Assembly (NCBI GenBank): GCA_964030785.1
Contig: OZ034970.1
Location: 38,243,901 to 38,307,900, forward strand
From: Siderastrea siderea
Taxonomy: Eukaryota > Cnidaria > Anthozoa > Scleractinia > Rhizangiidae
Length of the DNA: 64,000 nt
Direction of reading: 5' to 3'
How positions within the stretch are numbered: the first letter of the stretch is position 1; each line of letters starts with the position of its first letter. Below are positions 17,480-25,969 of the stretch, in pieces. A program made the translations under genes and the position numbers. The notes beneath the pieces are model-generated. The model ran no database searches. It was not told where the DNA came from and worked only from the letters and a program-made list of their open reading frames with translations.

Positions 17480-18867
17480 CAGTGCTGGTAAATGTTATAC
17501 AACACGGCTCCGTTCCTGTCAATCTCCAGCAAGTTCTCAAATTCCCCATACACGAGCACGGTTATATTGGTATTGGGGGCGGCTCCAAATTCCAAGACCA
17601 GTTGTAAATCGCCTGTTTGCTTGGGGTTGAGGTTTTGACTGTCAGCACATCCATTGGCTACATTGTCAAACATGTACAAGGTACAATTTTTAGCTTGGCC
17701 CCAATCCAGTAGTTCTACCATATTGCCTTTCTTTTTACACCAGGCACCACTGGCTTGCAGAAAACGGAAGTAGCCTAGATTATCTCGGATGCCATTGTTG
17801 TGCACCAAGTGCAGGGTTTCATAAGGGTACTCTTCTCCTTTGACAATCTGTCGAATGGAACTCAGACCAAATTTCTGGAAACAGAAAGGATCTCGGGTCA
17901 CATCTCCATTGAAGGCTCGGCTGTCCAACAACCCCACAATCAATCGGTCAGGTATTCTGTTTTGAAACAGGTTAGGGATATCAAAGCGGACCAGGTTGCC
18001 TTGCATGCTGAAGGTCCGAATTTCACTGCGGACGGTCGGGTAAGCAGCCACTTGGCCTTCATTGTGTCTTTTTTCAGATAAACTCCTGTAGATGGCGTCA
18101 TTCAAACGCAGTTGGCAGAGATGAAACCGTAGTTTCACATCCCCTTCTAGTAATCGGCCAGCTAGACCCACTCCATTCAAAAACAAGCTGGGGCTGTTGA
18201 AATGAAATTTCATCTTGATTTCGATGCCTGGCACCAACAATTTGCCGGTATGAAAGACTTCCAAGTGGGGGGTAAACACCAGACTGTGGGTGACACCTGC
18301 AGCATACTTGGCGGTTTCGGCTACCATGGCATCCAAGGCCCCTTTGTGATTGGCACTGAGAGCTTGCCAGGCTGCATGGTCTCCTGCTTTGTTAGTATTG
18401 TTGGCGGTCCATTGGGGTGGGAAATCCACTTGATTGAACCATCCTTGGGGTCCTAACACGGTCTTGCCATTTTCTCGGTCATAATTCAGCAAGGTTTCCA
18501 GGTAAGCTTTGTAATGATAAGTGTCGGATTGTGGACTGATCAACGTGCCATTCAACTGCAAGTCAATTTGCTTGATGATGGAATGGGCCAAATTATTGAC
18601 GGGCCACAATTTCTGATTGGCCACCAAGTTCCCGGCATCGTCCTTTTTCAAACTCAATTCCATGGTAAAGTAACTGCGTCCCAAATCCACAAAATCGTCC
18701 AACCCCGGAATGATGAATTCCATGGGATTGATACCCGTGGTGGTGGGTTGAATGGTGACCATGCGATAGGCATTGATGCTAATGTCGGTGGGTGGCACCT
18801 TGAAAATCCGTAACGCTGGGTTGACGGTCCCTTCGGAACGCGGATGCGCTGGGGCAGCTTCGGTCAT
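17479..18867 (-). CDS. Major capsid protein (double jelly-roll, hexon-like)
   Basis: The 462-residue protein forms the trimeric capsomer of Polinton virions. It resembles the family often labelled 'F54H12.2-like' in invertebrate databases: MEFIIPG near residue 50, DLGRSYF, then IIKQIDLQLNG, IEIKMKFHFN and a C-terminal YGEFENLLEID. Length fits Polinton capsid proteins. A TATAAAAA box lies at 18921-18928. The reading frame is intact, and the protease follows with a one-base overlap. Confidence 0.9.
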   Translation of the reverse strand: MTEAAPAHPRSEGTVNPALRIFKVPPTDISINAYRMVTIQPTTTGINPMEFIIPGLDDFVDLGRSYFTMELSLKKDDAGNLVANQKLWPVNNLAHSIIKQIDLQLNGTLISPQSDTYHYKAYLETLLNYDRENGKTVLGPQGWFNQVDFPPQWTANNTNKAGDHAAWQALSANHKGALDAMVAETAKYAAGVTHSLVFTPHLEVFHTGKLLVPGIEIKMKFHFNSPSLFLNGVGLAGRLLEGDVKLRFHLCQLRLNDAIYRSLSEKRHNEGQVAAYPTVRSEIRTFSMQGNLVRFDIPNLFQNRIPDRLIVGLLDSRAFNGDVTRDPFCFQKFGLSSIRQIVKGEEYPYETLHLVHNNGIRDNLGYFRFLQASGAWCKKKGNMVELLDWGQAKNCTLYMFDNVANGCADSQNLNPKQTGDLQLVLEFGAAPNTNITVLVYGEFENLLEIDRNGAVLYNIYQH

Positions 18868-18868
18868 T

Positions 18869-19105
18869 TTAGCGGCGTCGTCGTCGTCGTCGAGTGGTAC
18901 CCTGTCGTCGTCGTGAGGGGTTTTTATAGCGTCGTCGTCGTGCTAAACGTTGTCTCAAATCAAACCCGGGGACTCGCATCACCTCGGCACTCAACCAGCC
19001 ACCACGTTGTCCTCTCCTGAGTTTCCAAAACGGATACAGTCCTCCCCATTGAGACAACCCTCGATTACTACGAATCCGTCGAGGTCGTGAATGCACGGGA
19101 TCCAT
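18869..19105 (-). CDS. Arg-rich core-like protein with RGG site
   Basis: The 78-residue protein has RGQRGGW at about residues 31-37 and an extremely basic C-terminus (RRRQGTTRRRRRRR). Its ATG overlaps the stop of the upstream gene (TAATG) and it ends 1 bp before the capsid gene. Composition and size suggest a DNA-condensing core protein matured by the protease. Confidence 0.6.
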   Translation of the reverse strand: MDPVHSRPRRIRSNRGLSQWGGLYPFWKLRRGQRGGWLSAEVMRVPGFDLRQRLARRRRYKNPSRRRQGTTRRRRRRR

Positions 19106-19431
19106 TACACTCCCAAAATATCTCGTGCACGTTTGACTTGCTTGGGAAACAAAGCACTAGCCACACGCACGGCGTCTTTCACGTTCTTCTGATTCAAGGC
19201 TTTCTTGGCTTGTTTGGTGATTTCTTTTTTAATGACTTGTTCGGCTTTGCGTTTAACACCGCGTGTTAACCCTGCATTCAATCCTCTCTTGATATTACAA
19301 GGCAGTTTTAAAGGATTTCGCGTGCTTTTAAGGCCTTGGAACCCACCACGCATGACCTCCCTCATCAACCCACTGCCATGTTGATCATACCACTCGTCTG
19401 TCCGAAATCGTGTCAAACTTCCCCCTCGCAT
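19105..19431 (-). CDS. Basic virion protein beginning MRGG
   Basis: The 108-residue protein carries MRGG at residues 1-4 and again at about 27-30 (EVMRGGFQG); both fit the adenovirus protease rule of hydrophobic-X-Gly-Gly. The rest is a basic helix (KRKAEQVIKKEITKQAKKAL) and ends RDILGV. It is probably a minor capsid or core protein. A TATAAAAAGAC box lies at about 19487-19494. Confidence 0.6.
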   Translation of the reverse strand: MRGGSLTRFRTDEWYDQHGSGLMREVMRGGFQGLKSTRNPLKLPCNIKRGLNAGLTRGVKRKAEQVIKKEITKQAKKALNQKNVKDAVRVASALFPKQVKRARDILGV

Positions 19432-19497
19432 GGTTGTCTTCTTTGCTCTTTCACCAAGGTCTATGCTTCACGTCACCCCGTTTGTCTTTTTATACCG

Positions 19498-19689
19498 TCA
19501 TCGGCCTTTCTTTTTCTTCCGAGTGGTCGCTGCTTCGATGGCTTTTTTACCACCGTAACCCGCTGCACCACCCACCGCTCCCAACGCGGCGGCTTTCCCC
19601 ACAGCCATCAAGGCTGGCACGAGAGCGGCCAGAGGCAAGAGACCGCCTCGTTGCCTTCTTCTTCTTCGACGTGCTCTTGTCTTGGGCAT
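19498..19689 (-). CDS. Core-peptide-like protein (basic-QRGG-hydrophobic)
   Basis: The 63-residue protein has an Arg run, QRGG at residues 13-16, a hydrophobic Ala/Gly-rich stretch (residues 17-46) and a Lys-rich tail. This resembles adenovirus pX/pVI-type precursors in layout. A CATAAAAAGGG box 28-33 bp upstream lies inside the end of the preceding gene. Confidence 0.62.
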   Translation of the reverse strand: MPKTRARRRRRRQRGGLLPLAALVPALMAVGKAAALGAVGGAAGYGGKKAIEAATTRKKKKGR

Positions 19690-19718
19690 CTTTGATTGAC
19701 CATCCCCTTTTTCCCTTT

Positions 19719-20768
19719 TTATGTCTTTTTGAAGTGCAAGGTGACCAGGGTGTTGCCTTGGCCAAACCTGACCAACTTATCCTCGGTGCCAGACGTTTCG
19801 GTGACTTGCATTTGAATGATTTCCACCACTTCATTACGAAGCGGTAGGTAATGAATGTGCAACGGTTCAAAGTACATGGTACCTCTGCCTTCCCGCTTGT
19901 AATGGATTTCTCGCAACAAATCGGTCACGCGATTGCCGACCATCATACTGCCTGCCACGTCCGAGTACACGTGCAACGATCGCGAGGGATCTCCCACCAC
20001 TGAACGAAACGCCACATTCAAGTTGGTGAAACGCCACCCACAACTCATACTCAATCGTAAATGATCCGGTGAAAAGGAACGCACCGTCCAAAAGACCGGG
20101 TTGTGTTGATCGTCGTCCACATCGTTCCAATCGTTGTCAATGGGTTTTGTCATGTTGGGGATTTGATCCCCCATGAAGTCTTGTTGTAAGTTGGGTCCCA
20201 AAATCAACCCACTGCTAATTTTACGTAACCATCCCATCTTGACAGCCAACTTGGTGTAGATGTACAGGGCTGGCGTGTCGGTTTTGCAATGACAGACATT
20301 GGTGTTGTCAATGATGAGATCGTCGCCTTCCCAACGAAACTTGACGTATCTGTGTTTGCCTTGATCATTGGTAAACCGGCCACCTTGAATCGCCGTTTCC
20401 TTGCGTCGTTGTTCCAAGTGAGCAATGGCGGCTTTCATGAAACTCACCCCATCCACCACCCAATCCAAATGTTGAATGTCATTGATGAGGGTTTGTGCAC
20501 TATCTCTTCGCCCGACCGTTTCCCCGTCTTTTCCACCCGGTTTGGGATAGGTTTGGTCCCAGGTCGTCGACAGGATGTACCCATCTTTTTGCACCAACTC
20601 GTACAAATTGACGTGCGTATCCGGTAAGGAAATGGCACTCAAACCCACTTGCCATCCACCTCCTTGTAACCGTAACGGTTGAGGTAAACGAATCTTGAAG
20701 GAATTGGCTTGGTTGTTGGGAAATTCACGTCGGTTGGCATGACTCGGTAACGTCACGTAGAACGACAT
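19719..20768 (-). CDS. Minor capsid/virion surface protein, paralogue 1 (penton candidate)
   Basis: The 349-residue protein starts MSFYVTLPSHA and has the family pattern FPNNQANSFKIRLPQPL then GGGWQVGL. Its C-terminal half ends with HIHYLPLRNEVVEI and TLVTLHFKK. It is a paralogue of the next gene and a more distant relative of the one at 27161. In cnidarian Polintons this family always travels with the major capsid gene; I take it as the minor capsid (penton-type) or vertex protein. The penton label is recall plus inference, not visible directly. Confidence 0.65.
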   Translation of the reverse strand: MSFYVTLPSHANRREFPNNQANSFKIRLPQPLRLQGGGWQVGLSAISLPDTHVNLYELVQKDGYILSTTWDQTYPKPGGKDGETVGRRDSAQTLINDIQHLDWVVDGVSFMKAAIAHLEQRRKETAIQGGRFTNDQGKHRYVKFRWEGDDLIIDNTNVCHCKTDTPALYIYTKLAVKMGWLRKISSGLILGPNLQQDFMGDQIPNMTKPIDNDWNDVDDDQHNPVFWTVRSFSPDHLRLSMSCGWRFTNLNVAFRSVVGDPSRSLHVYSDVAGSMMVGNRVTDLLREIHYKREGRGTMYFEPLHIHYLPLRNEVVEIIQMQVTETSGTEDKLVRFGQGNTLVTLHFKKT

Positions 20769-20781
20769 TTTTCTTTCTTCT

Positions 20782-21825
20782 TCACACTACCACTTCCCTT
20801 TTAAAGTGGAGGGTCAAGAGGGTATGTCCTTCACCAAACTTGGCCAGATCCCCATTGGTTTCGGCCATCTGGGTTTCCACGATTTCCACCACTTCGTTGC
20901 GTACTGGGACATATTGAATATGTCGAGGTTCAAAGTGGGTGGTGTTTTGAGGTTGGTACTTGATTTCTCGTAAGAGATCCGTGATACGACCACCCACCAT
21001 GCTGCTGGTGCCTACATCACAATACACGTGCAAAGGACGCGCAGAGGGAAATTCCAACGAAGGACGAAAGGTCTGGTTCAAATTCACAAACCGCCAAGGG
21101 CACGATAGACTCAACTTCACATAATCCCCCTCCACTTTCCAAAAGATGGGCTTGTTGGCGGCATCGCGGATATCCGTCGGGGTGGGAATGGTGGAAATGC
21201 CTTGAAATTCTTGCAAGAGATTCGGACCTAATCGATACACGCCCGTCGACACTTGTTCAATCCATCCCATTCTCAGGGCCAAGGTTCTACCCCATGACAC
21301 GTGCGCCACTTGTCGTTTGTAATCCACATTGGTGGTATTCAATAACAAATCCCCTTCGGAGGTCCATTCAAAGGTCGGGTATAATTTGACACCATTGTCC
21401 TCGGTCCATTTGTTTTTGGGTTCGGTTTGTTTCGCCCGGCTTTGCTCGTAACGGTACACCAGTTGATGAAAAAAGTGCGATCCCGTCGACGAGGCCATCT
21501 CCTTTCTCATATCTCGACCGTAGACAGTGAATTCGCGACGTTCATGGTACCAGACATCGTCCCCTTGATCGTCTGTGTCATGCACCCGTTCGTGCCATCG
21601 TACGTACAACAGAGGATGGGAATCACCCACGCCTCCTTCTTCCGCTATCACTGGAATGGTGGGTAAGGATAAACTCACCATACCCACCATCCATCCTCGT
21701 CCCACAAATCGGATGGGTTTAGGCAATCGGTTTCTGAAATGATGACTCTTGTTCCCAGGAAACTCCTTGGTACTCGCATGACTCATCAACGTCACGTAAA
21801 ACGAAGAATTGGGCACCAACGTCAT
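20782..21825 (-). CDS. Minor capsid/virion surface protein, paralogue 2 (penton candidate)
   Basis: The 347-residue sister of the preceding protein shares SSFYVTLMSHA, FPGNKSHHFRNRLPKP, GRGWMVGM, LHVYCDVG...MVGGRITDLLREI and TLLTLHFKRE. The two genes lie 13 bp apart in tandem, which points to local duplication followed by divergence in the central region (about residues 60-230). Confidence 0.65.
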   Translation of the reverse strand: MTLVPNSSFYVTLMSHASTKEFPGNKSHHFRNRLPKPIRFVGRGWMVGMVSLSLPTIPVIAEEGGVGDSHPLLYVRWHERVHDTDDQGDDVWYHERREFTVYGRDMRKEMASSTGSHFFHQLVYRYEQSRAKQTEPKNKWTEDNGVKLYPTFEWTSEGDLLLNTTNVDYKRQVAHVSWGRTLALRMGWIEQVSTGVYRLGPNLLQEFQGISTIPTPTDIRDAANKPIFWKVEGDYVKLSLSCPWRFVNLNQTFRPSLEFPSARPLHVYCDVGTSSMVGGRITDLLREIKYQPQNTTHFEPRHIQYVPVRNEVVEIVETQMAETNGDLAKFGEGHTLLTLHFKREVVV

Positions 21826-21828
21826 TGT

Positions 21829-22983
21829 TTAGTCACGTCGTCGTCTTTTGGGTGGGCTTGTCTCTTGGGTCTTTTTCGTCTTGGGTGGGCTTTTCCTCTG
21901 GGGTGGTTGGAGAGACGTCACGTCTTGACTACGAATCCAACTGTTGTACTTGTCGGGCCACCCTTTCCACTTGACCAACCAACGATCTTTTTGTCGCTTA
22001 AGTACCTTTTCGATCCGAAACACCTCGGATACATGGACTTTTTGTAAATCCTCTTCATAAAACGTACCTTGGACGGGGGTATCATCCCATTCGTGAATCT
22101 TATACGTGGGTACAGGGCCCGGGATCACCCGATGCACCACAAACACTTCTTCGGTCCAACCGGGTAAATAGCCTTTTTCAAAGGTACGATGAATCTTGTT
22201 GAGACGGACACGATCTCCCACTTTGAATTTAGGTTTTTTCTTGTCTTTCAACCGTTTGGCATACAATCGTTTCCACACGGCTTCTTCGTTGTCCCATGTC
22301 ACGTCTTGAGGGGCCATACCAATACTTCGATGACGGGTGGCATTATAGCCTTGCACCAACTCGGGTAACACATCGTCAAAGCGTAAGGTGTTGGCCGCGG
22401 TAAAATAACGGTACAAACGTTCTTTCAAGGTGCGATTAAATCGTTCCACCACACTGGCTTTCGCATCCCCTTCGGTCGAAAAATGTTGAATGCCTTGCTC
22501 GTCAAGCCATCGTTGAAAGGTCCGATTATAAAATTCTTTCCCTCGATCCGTTTGCAATCGATTAGGGTGACGTCGTCCTTGTCTCACAATCTTCTCAAAG
22601 GCTTTCACTAGGGCCACCCCGGTTTTGTCTTTCAACGGTTGTACCCACGCGTACTTGGACAACACATCCACGACGGTCAACAAGTATCGTATACCCCGAT
22701 TATACTTGGCCAACCGTTGCACTTCCACTAAATCCGCGACCCATTGATCATCTAATCCTCCTACGATCACGGGGACGGTGGGACAACGACGACGACGCGG
22801 TTTATGTAACGTATAGGCCAAATCCCATTCCAAGACCCGTTGAGCTTTTTTCAAAGGGAGACGATGGGCTTTAGCAAACCGTTGCACCCCTCCTAAACTG
22901 CCGGGGGCTCGAGGATCGTGGTAACGATTCAACCATGGTTGGGACACATCCTTTTTCTTTCGAGGGGCCATACGTTCTGGCAT
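21829..22983 (-). CDS. Retroviral-type integrase with chromodomain (Polinton c-integrase)
   Basis: The 384-residue integrase has a DDE core with D84 (WVADLVE), D146 (LQTDRGKEF) and E180 (VVERFNRTLKERL). An SH3-like segment follows (KFKVGDRVRL, about 252-285), then a chromodomain (FRIEKVLKRQKDRWLVKWKG, about 319-355) and a Lys/Arg tail. It inserts the linear element with 6-bp target duplication; the chromodomain may steer it to chromatin marks. Starts at 22983 or 22971 are possible. It overlaps the preceding ORF by 55 bp and is separated from the minor capsid gene by 3 bp. The frame is intact. Confidence 0.93.
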   Translation of the reverse strand: MPERMAPRKKKDVSQPWLNRYHDPRAPGSLGGVQRFAKAHRLPLKKAQRVLEWDLAYTLHKPRRRRCPTVPVIVGGLDDQWVADLVEVQRLAKYNRGIRYLLTVVDVLSKYAWVQPLKDKTGVALVKAFEKIVRQGRRHPNRLQTDRGKEFYNRTFQRWLDEQGIQHFSTEGDAKASVVERFNRTLKERLYRYFTAANTLRFDDVLPELVQGYNATRHRSIGMAPQDVTWDNEEAVWKRLYAKRLKDKKKPKFKVGDRVRLNKIHRTFEKGYLPGWTEEVFVVHRVIPGPVPTYKIHEWDDTPVQGTFYEEDLQKVHVSEVFRIEKVLKRQKDRWLVKWKGWPDKYNSWIRSQDVTSLQPPQRKSPPKTKKTQETSPPKRRRRD

Positions 22984-23282
22984 TCATCCCATAAGGTCGA
23001 TATGGTGGGGACGGTGTGGGGATGCGCCTTTTGAATGATTCGATACCATCGCCAGGCGTTCGGGTGGGCTTTTAACCATAAGACAAACACGACCCATCGA
23101 TACAGGTTGCGGTCGACGTGGGTTTCTTCAAAGAGGTGGAGAGGATGCGTGTCCTCGGGACAAGGGGGTATGGGGATTTTAGTACCGGGTTGGTGATCAT
23201 ATAAGACTTGACAAAGGGTTTGATGGCATTGCCATTGTACCAGGGACAAGACAGACTCCCACGCATCACACACAGACTCCAT
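22929..23282 (-). CDS. Unknown Trp/Cys-rich protein between zf-GRF and integrase genes
   Basis: From the ATG at 23282 (MESVCDAW) it has 117 residues; the longer reading from 23318 is less likely. It is rich in Trp, Cys and His (WRWYRIIQKAHPH, LWDECQNVW) and helical. Its C-terminus is encoded in the DNA that also starts the integrase. No family is recognised. The tight overlap supports a real gene. Confidence 0.5.
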   Translation of the reverse strand: MESVCDAWESVLSLVQWQCHQTLCQVLYDHQPGTKIPIPPCPEDTHPLHLFEETHVDRNLYRWVVFVLWLKAHPNAWRWYRIIQKAHPHTVPTISTLWDECQNVWPLERKRMCPNHG

Positions 23283-23318
23283 GGTGACATTGATAAAACA
23301 TTTTATTCGTTCTCTCAT

Positions 23319-24212
23319 TTAAAAGAGACCTAGACGGCCGCAGCTAATGGTCTCTAGACCTTTCTGCCAGTTCTCCACACTGTCACTGTACTTAGGGGGT
23401 GGTGGAGCTGGGGCCACCATCATTTCCTGACGGTTCTTGAGCTCTTGAATTTCTCGTAACAATTGTTTCTCATACTCTGTCAAGGGCCGATCCTCTTTGC
23501 TTTGGACTGGTGGGCCAGGGATGTCTACTCCACGTTTGGGATATCCTTGAGCATCACGGGTGGGTGGTTCAGCTTGTTGGTCGGCTTTTTTGGGAGGGTT
23601 GTCATGAAACCAACTCCAGTACTTGGGACCCAAGGGTTGATCGGCCCATCGGAAGAAGCCACACGTTTTCTTGGAACAAGTCAGAAACAACCGATCGGGG
23701 TTCTGAATCGAATGACTCTGTTGAAGCGTGGCGGGTTCACGGCAAAAGCATTGCAAACCACCCCACATGTCCAACACTTCTACATGAGGTTGACTATACA
23801 CGGCTTTCATATACTCCAGAACTTGATCTTGTCCACAAAACAGCAAACACGGTTGCATGGGACATTTCACATACTTCCATCCCTTTTGAGATTCTCGGGC
23901 CTCCAAACGCACCTCATGACAAGGGCATACCATATAGTCCACTGAACTAGCTAGGGCTCTGTCGGCTTTCGCTTGAGCATAGTCCTCCGCATTGTCATAC
24001 ACGGTCGTCAGAGTGAATTGAGGTGATGGGGGTGATTGCTCCACCATGTCATTCAATTCTTTCATCATGTCTTCCACCGCAGCTCGGGTGTCTTCCACCA
24101 CGTCGCATACCACAGGATCATAGTCCACGGGCGTCATATGTTGAATGGCCTTCTTCTTCTTCTTTTTCCCCTCTGGGGGATGCGTTGATTTTCTCTTCCG
24201 ATCGACGGACAT
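23319..24212 (-). CDS. Protein with two GRF-type zinc-binding modules
   Basis: The start was placed at the ATG at 24212 (MSVDRKRKS), 38 bp after a TATAAAAAGGC box; an upstream reading to 24278 crosses that box. The protein has 297 residues. A Lys-rich nuclear-type signal lies at 5-21. A first CPC...KCPMQPC module (about 97-127) and a second, clearer zf-GRF module (CFC...LTCSKKTCGFFRWAD, about 155-191) follow, then a coiled segment (LTEYEKQLLREIQELKN). GRF fingers in topoisomerase 3, NEIL3 and APE2 bind single-stranded DNA, so a role in replication intermediates or DNA handling is likely. Confidence 0.68.
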   Translation of the reverse strand: MSVDRKRKSTHPPEGKKKKKKAIQHMTPVDYDPVVCDVVEDTRAAVEDMMKELNDMVEQSPPSPQFTLTTVYDNAEDYAQAKADRALASSVDYMVCPCHEVRLEARESQKGWKYVKCPMQPCLLFCGQDQVLEYMKAVYSQPHVEVLDMWGGLQCFCREPATLQQSHSIQNPDRLFLTCSKKTCGFFRWADQPLGPKYWSWFHDNPPKKADQQAEPPTRDAQGYPKRGVDIPGPPVQSKEDRPLTEYEKQLLREIQELKNRQEMMVAPAPPPPKYSDSVENWQKGLETISCGRLGLF

Positions 24213-24427
24213 CGTACTCAAGGTTGATTTCACCCCTACCGACCATGCCTTTTTATACCCATGACCCTTACCTGTCATTGGTCAGCTTATCCTACCCATA
24301 TAAGGACTTGTTATCTTCCCATTGGTCAGCTTTTCCCTCTCCAACTAAGGGCCTCTTGTCTTCCCATTGGTCCGTTGTCCCTATTTAAGACGGTCCCTTG
24401 GTCTCTAGATCTTCATTCTCAAAAGCC
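24213..24427. promoter_or_regulatory. Divergent promoter between zf-GRF gene and SLOG gene
   Basis: The minus strand carries TATAAAAAGGC (24248-24257); the plus strand carries CTATTTAAGA (24381-24390) 38 bp before the SLOG ATG. Three repeats of CATTGGTC (inverted CCAAT; about 24278, 24321 and 24364), spaced about 43 bp, sit between them, two of them followed by AGCTT. CCAAT-type motifs also occur in the terminal repeats. Confidence 0.65.
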
Positions 24428-25123
24428 ATGCCCCCAGACATTGACATGATCGGAGAACAAGATCTCGGTGCCTTGGAACTGCAAGTGGGTCATGGCCATG
24501 TGGTCTACACAGGGGGAGCCAAAGGTACGGATGCCCTGGTCGAAGAACATGCCAAACACTTTGGGATGCAACTAGAAGTCCTCGTCCCCCCGAACCATCC
24601 TCGAGCCACTTTCATCACCCCTTCTACGGTGGAAGTCTTGATGCTGGCCAACCCCCATCTTCACCAGGCGGCTGAGAAACTAGGCAAACAAATGCCCAGT
24701 CATTTTTACACCCTGCAATTACTGCAACGCAATTATCAAATTGCCAAAAAAGCCCATACGATCTATGCCTTTGGCATTTTGGAACCGGATCATAAACGCG
24801 TGAAAGGAGGCACTGGTTGGACTGTGCAATTGGCTATGGATCAAGGCAAACCCGTCTACCTGTTTGACATACCCAGTCAATCATGGTACCGCTCGGACCA
24901 TTACTACCAAGTCAATGAGAATGCCGCCACCCTGGTCACTGGCAGTCAATTTGTCCCTTGGGGACCTAAAAAGCCCACCCTTCATCAAAGCAGTGCTATC
25001 GTGGGATCCCGGGATGTGGACGAGAAAACCCGAGCCGAAATTCAAGCCTTATTCAACCGCACCTTCTGTTTACCCGAGAACATTGATCAATTACGTATGG
25101 AACTGGAAGACTTTCATTTGTAA
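24428..25123 (+). CDS. SLOG/YpsA-DprA-like Rossmann-fold protein
   Basis: The 231-residue protein starts at the ATG at 24428; the upstream reading begins at TTG. It has the two glycine motifs of the SLOG superfamily: YTGGAKGTDALVEEHA (residues 27-42), a helix and LEVLVPP strand, then AHTIYAFG (109-116) and GGTGWTVQLAMDQGKPVYLFD (127-147). SLOG proteins bind or process nucleotides and nucleotide-derived signals; TRPM channels, LOG enzymes and bacterial conflict systems use the fold. Its gene is alone on the plus strand with its own promoter, as expected of an accessory gene. Ligand and partner are unknown; a SLATT-like protein is encoded in the same element. Confidence 0.75.
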   Translation: MPPDIDMIGEQDLGALELQVGHGHVVYTGGAKGTDALVEEHAKHFGMQLEVLVPPNHPRATFITPSTVEVLMLANPHLHQAAEKLGKQMPSHFYTLQLLQRNYQIAKKAHTIYAFGILEPDHKRVKGGTGWTVQLAMDQGKPVYLFDIPSQSWYRSDHYYQVNENAATLVTGSQFVPWGPKKPTLHQSSAIVGSRDVDEKTRAEIQALFNRTFCLPENIDQLRMELEDFHL

Positions 25124-25432
25124 TTTTTTAGTTTTTATTTTTCAATCTGTACATAGCTTTCTTTCTTTTTTAGTTTTTATTTTTTCCAATTGTACATAGC
25201 TTTTCTTTTAGTTTTTATTTTTTCAAATTGTAGATAGCTTTTCCAATTTGTAAATAGAAGCGCCCCACCCGCGTGGCAAAGAATACAGACAACCATTTGT
25301 AAAAAAACATCAACTCTTTTTTAATTAAAATTTTAAAAACTGACATCACTGAGTTTGCACGTGGATCATAAATAGTTGGTCTTGACGCACAGTAGCCTTG
25401 ACTCACAATAATCTCAACAGGAATAAAAATGT
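25124..25432. repeat. AT-rich tandem repeat and 3' region
   Basis: At about 25124-25257 there are three to four imperfect copies of a 38-48-bp unit (TTTTTAGTTTTTATTTTT...GTACATAGCTTT). It follows the SLOG stop and offers AATAAA on the minus strand for the converging gene. The rest (25258-25432) shows nothing recognisable. Confidence 0.6.
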
Positions 25433-25969
25433 TCAAGGAAATAAAACACGTCGCACTTGGTTTGCCCGCTCCCGCCTTCTCTCCCGCTCCTCACTCCGCC
25501 GCTGCTCCCGCACCCGCTCCATGTCCCCAAAATAAACACGAATTCTCTGCCATGCGTGGCCCCTATGTATCCTTGGCAAATAATTGGCCAGGTCGTTGTC
25601 CACTTCATGGAAATGGTCCAGGGTCATGGGCCACCGACATTCAAACCGGGACCGAATGCGGTGCTGGTCCACCCAAGGAATGACCTTGTTAACCAGGGCT
25701 CGCAGTAAGGCTTCTATGATCTGTGGATGTGGCCTGCCCTCCCGCTCGCCATTCTCCGTCCAGACCAAGCACCTTAAAAACAACTCAAAAAAAGCGGCCA
25801 CGCGCTGTTTAGTCAGGGGGCGCCAGGTTTCTTGTCGTCTCTCTCGCATCACTCTGGTCTGCCTCTCCACAGCCGTTCGCTCGGGCCCCGCTCTCCTCCT
25901 CAAGTAGTCTGCTCCTCCCACATTCATCTGACTGCACAGGGAGCCCAACGGCGTTCTCGTTGTGGACAT
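25433..25969 (-). CDS. Early accessory protein, possibly Bcl-2-like
   Basis: The start is at the ATG at 25969 (MSTTRTPLG), giving 178 residues; the longer reading crosses the TATA box. A helix with TKQRVAAFFELFLRCLVW (about 53-70) looks like the BH1 region of Bcl-2 proteins, and ALVNKVIPWVDQHR (about 91-104) could correspond to the following BH2 helix. No C-terminal membrane anchor is present; the tail is a Glu/Arg coiled segment. It shares a G-rich divergent promoter with the plus-strand operon. Adenoviruses and adintoviruses are known to carry apoptosis inhibitors, but the resemblance here is short and uncertain. Confidence 0.5.
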   Translation of the reverse strand: MSTTRTPLGSLCSQMNVGGADYLRRRAGPERTAVERQTRVMRERRQETWRPLTKQRVAAFFELFLRCLVWTENGEREGRPHPQIIEALLRALVNKVIPWVDQHRIRSRFECRWPMTLDHFHEVDNDLANYLPRIHRGHAWQRIRVYFGDMERVREQRRSEERERRRERANQVRRVLFP

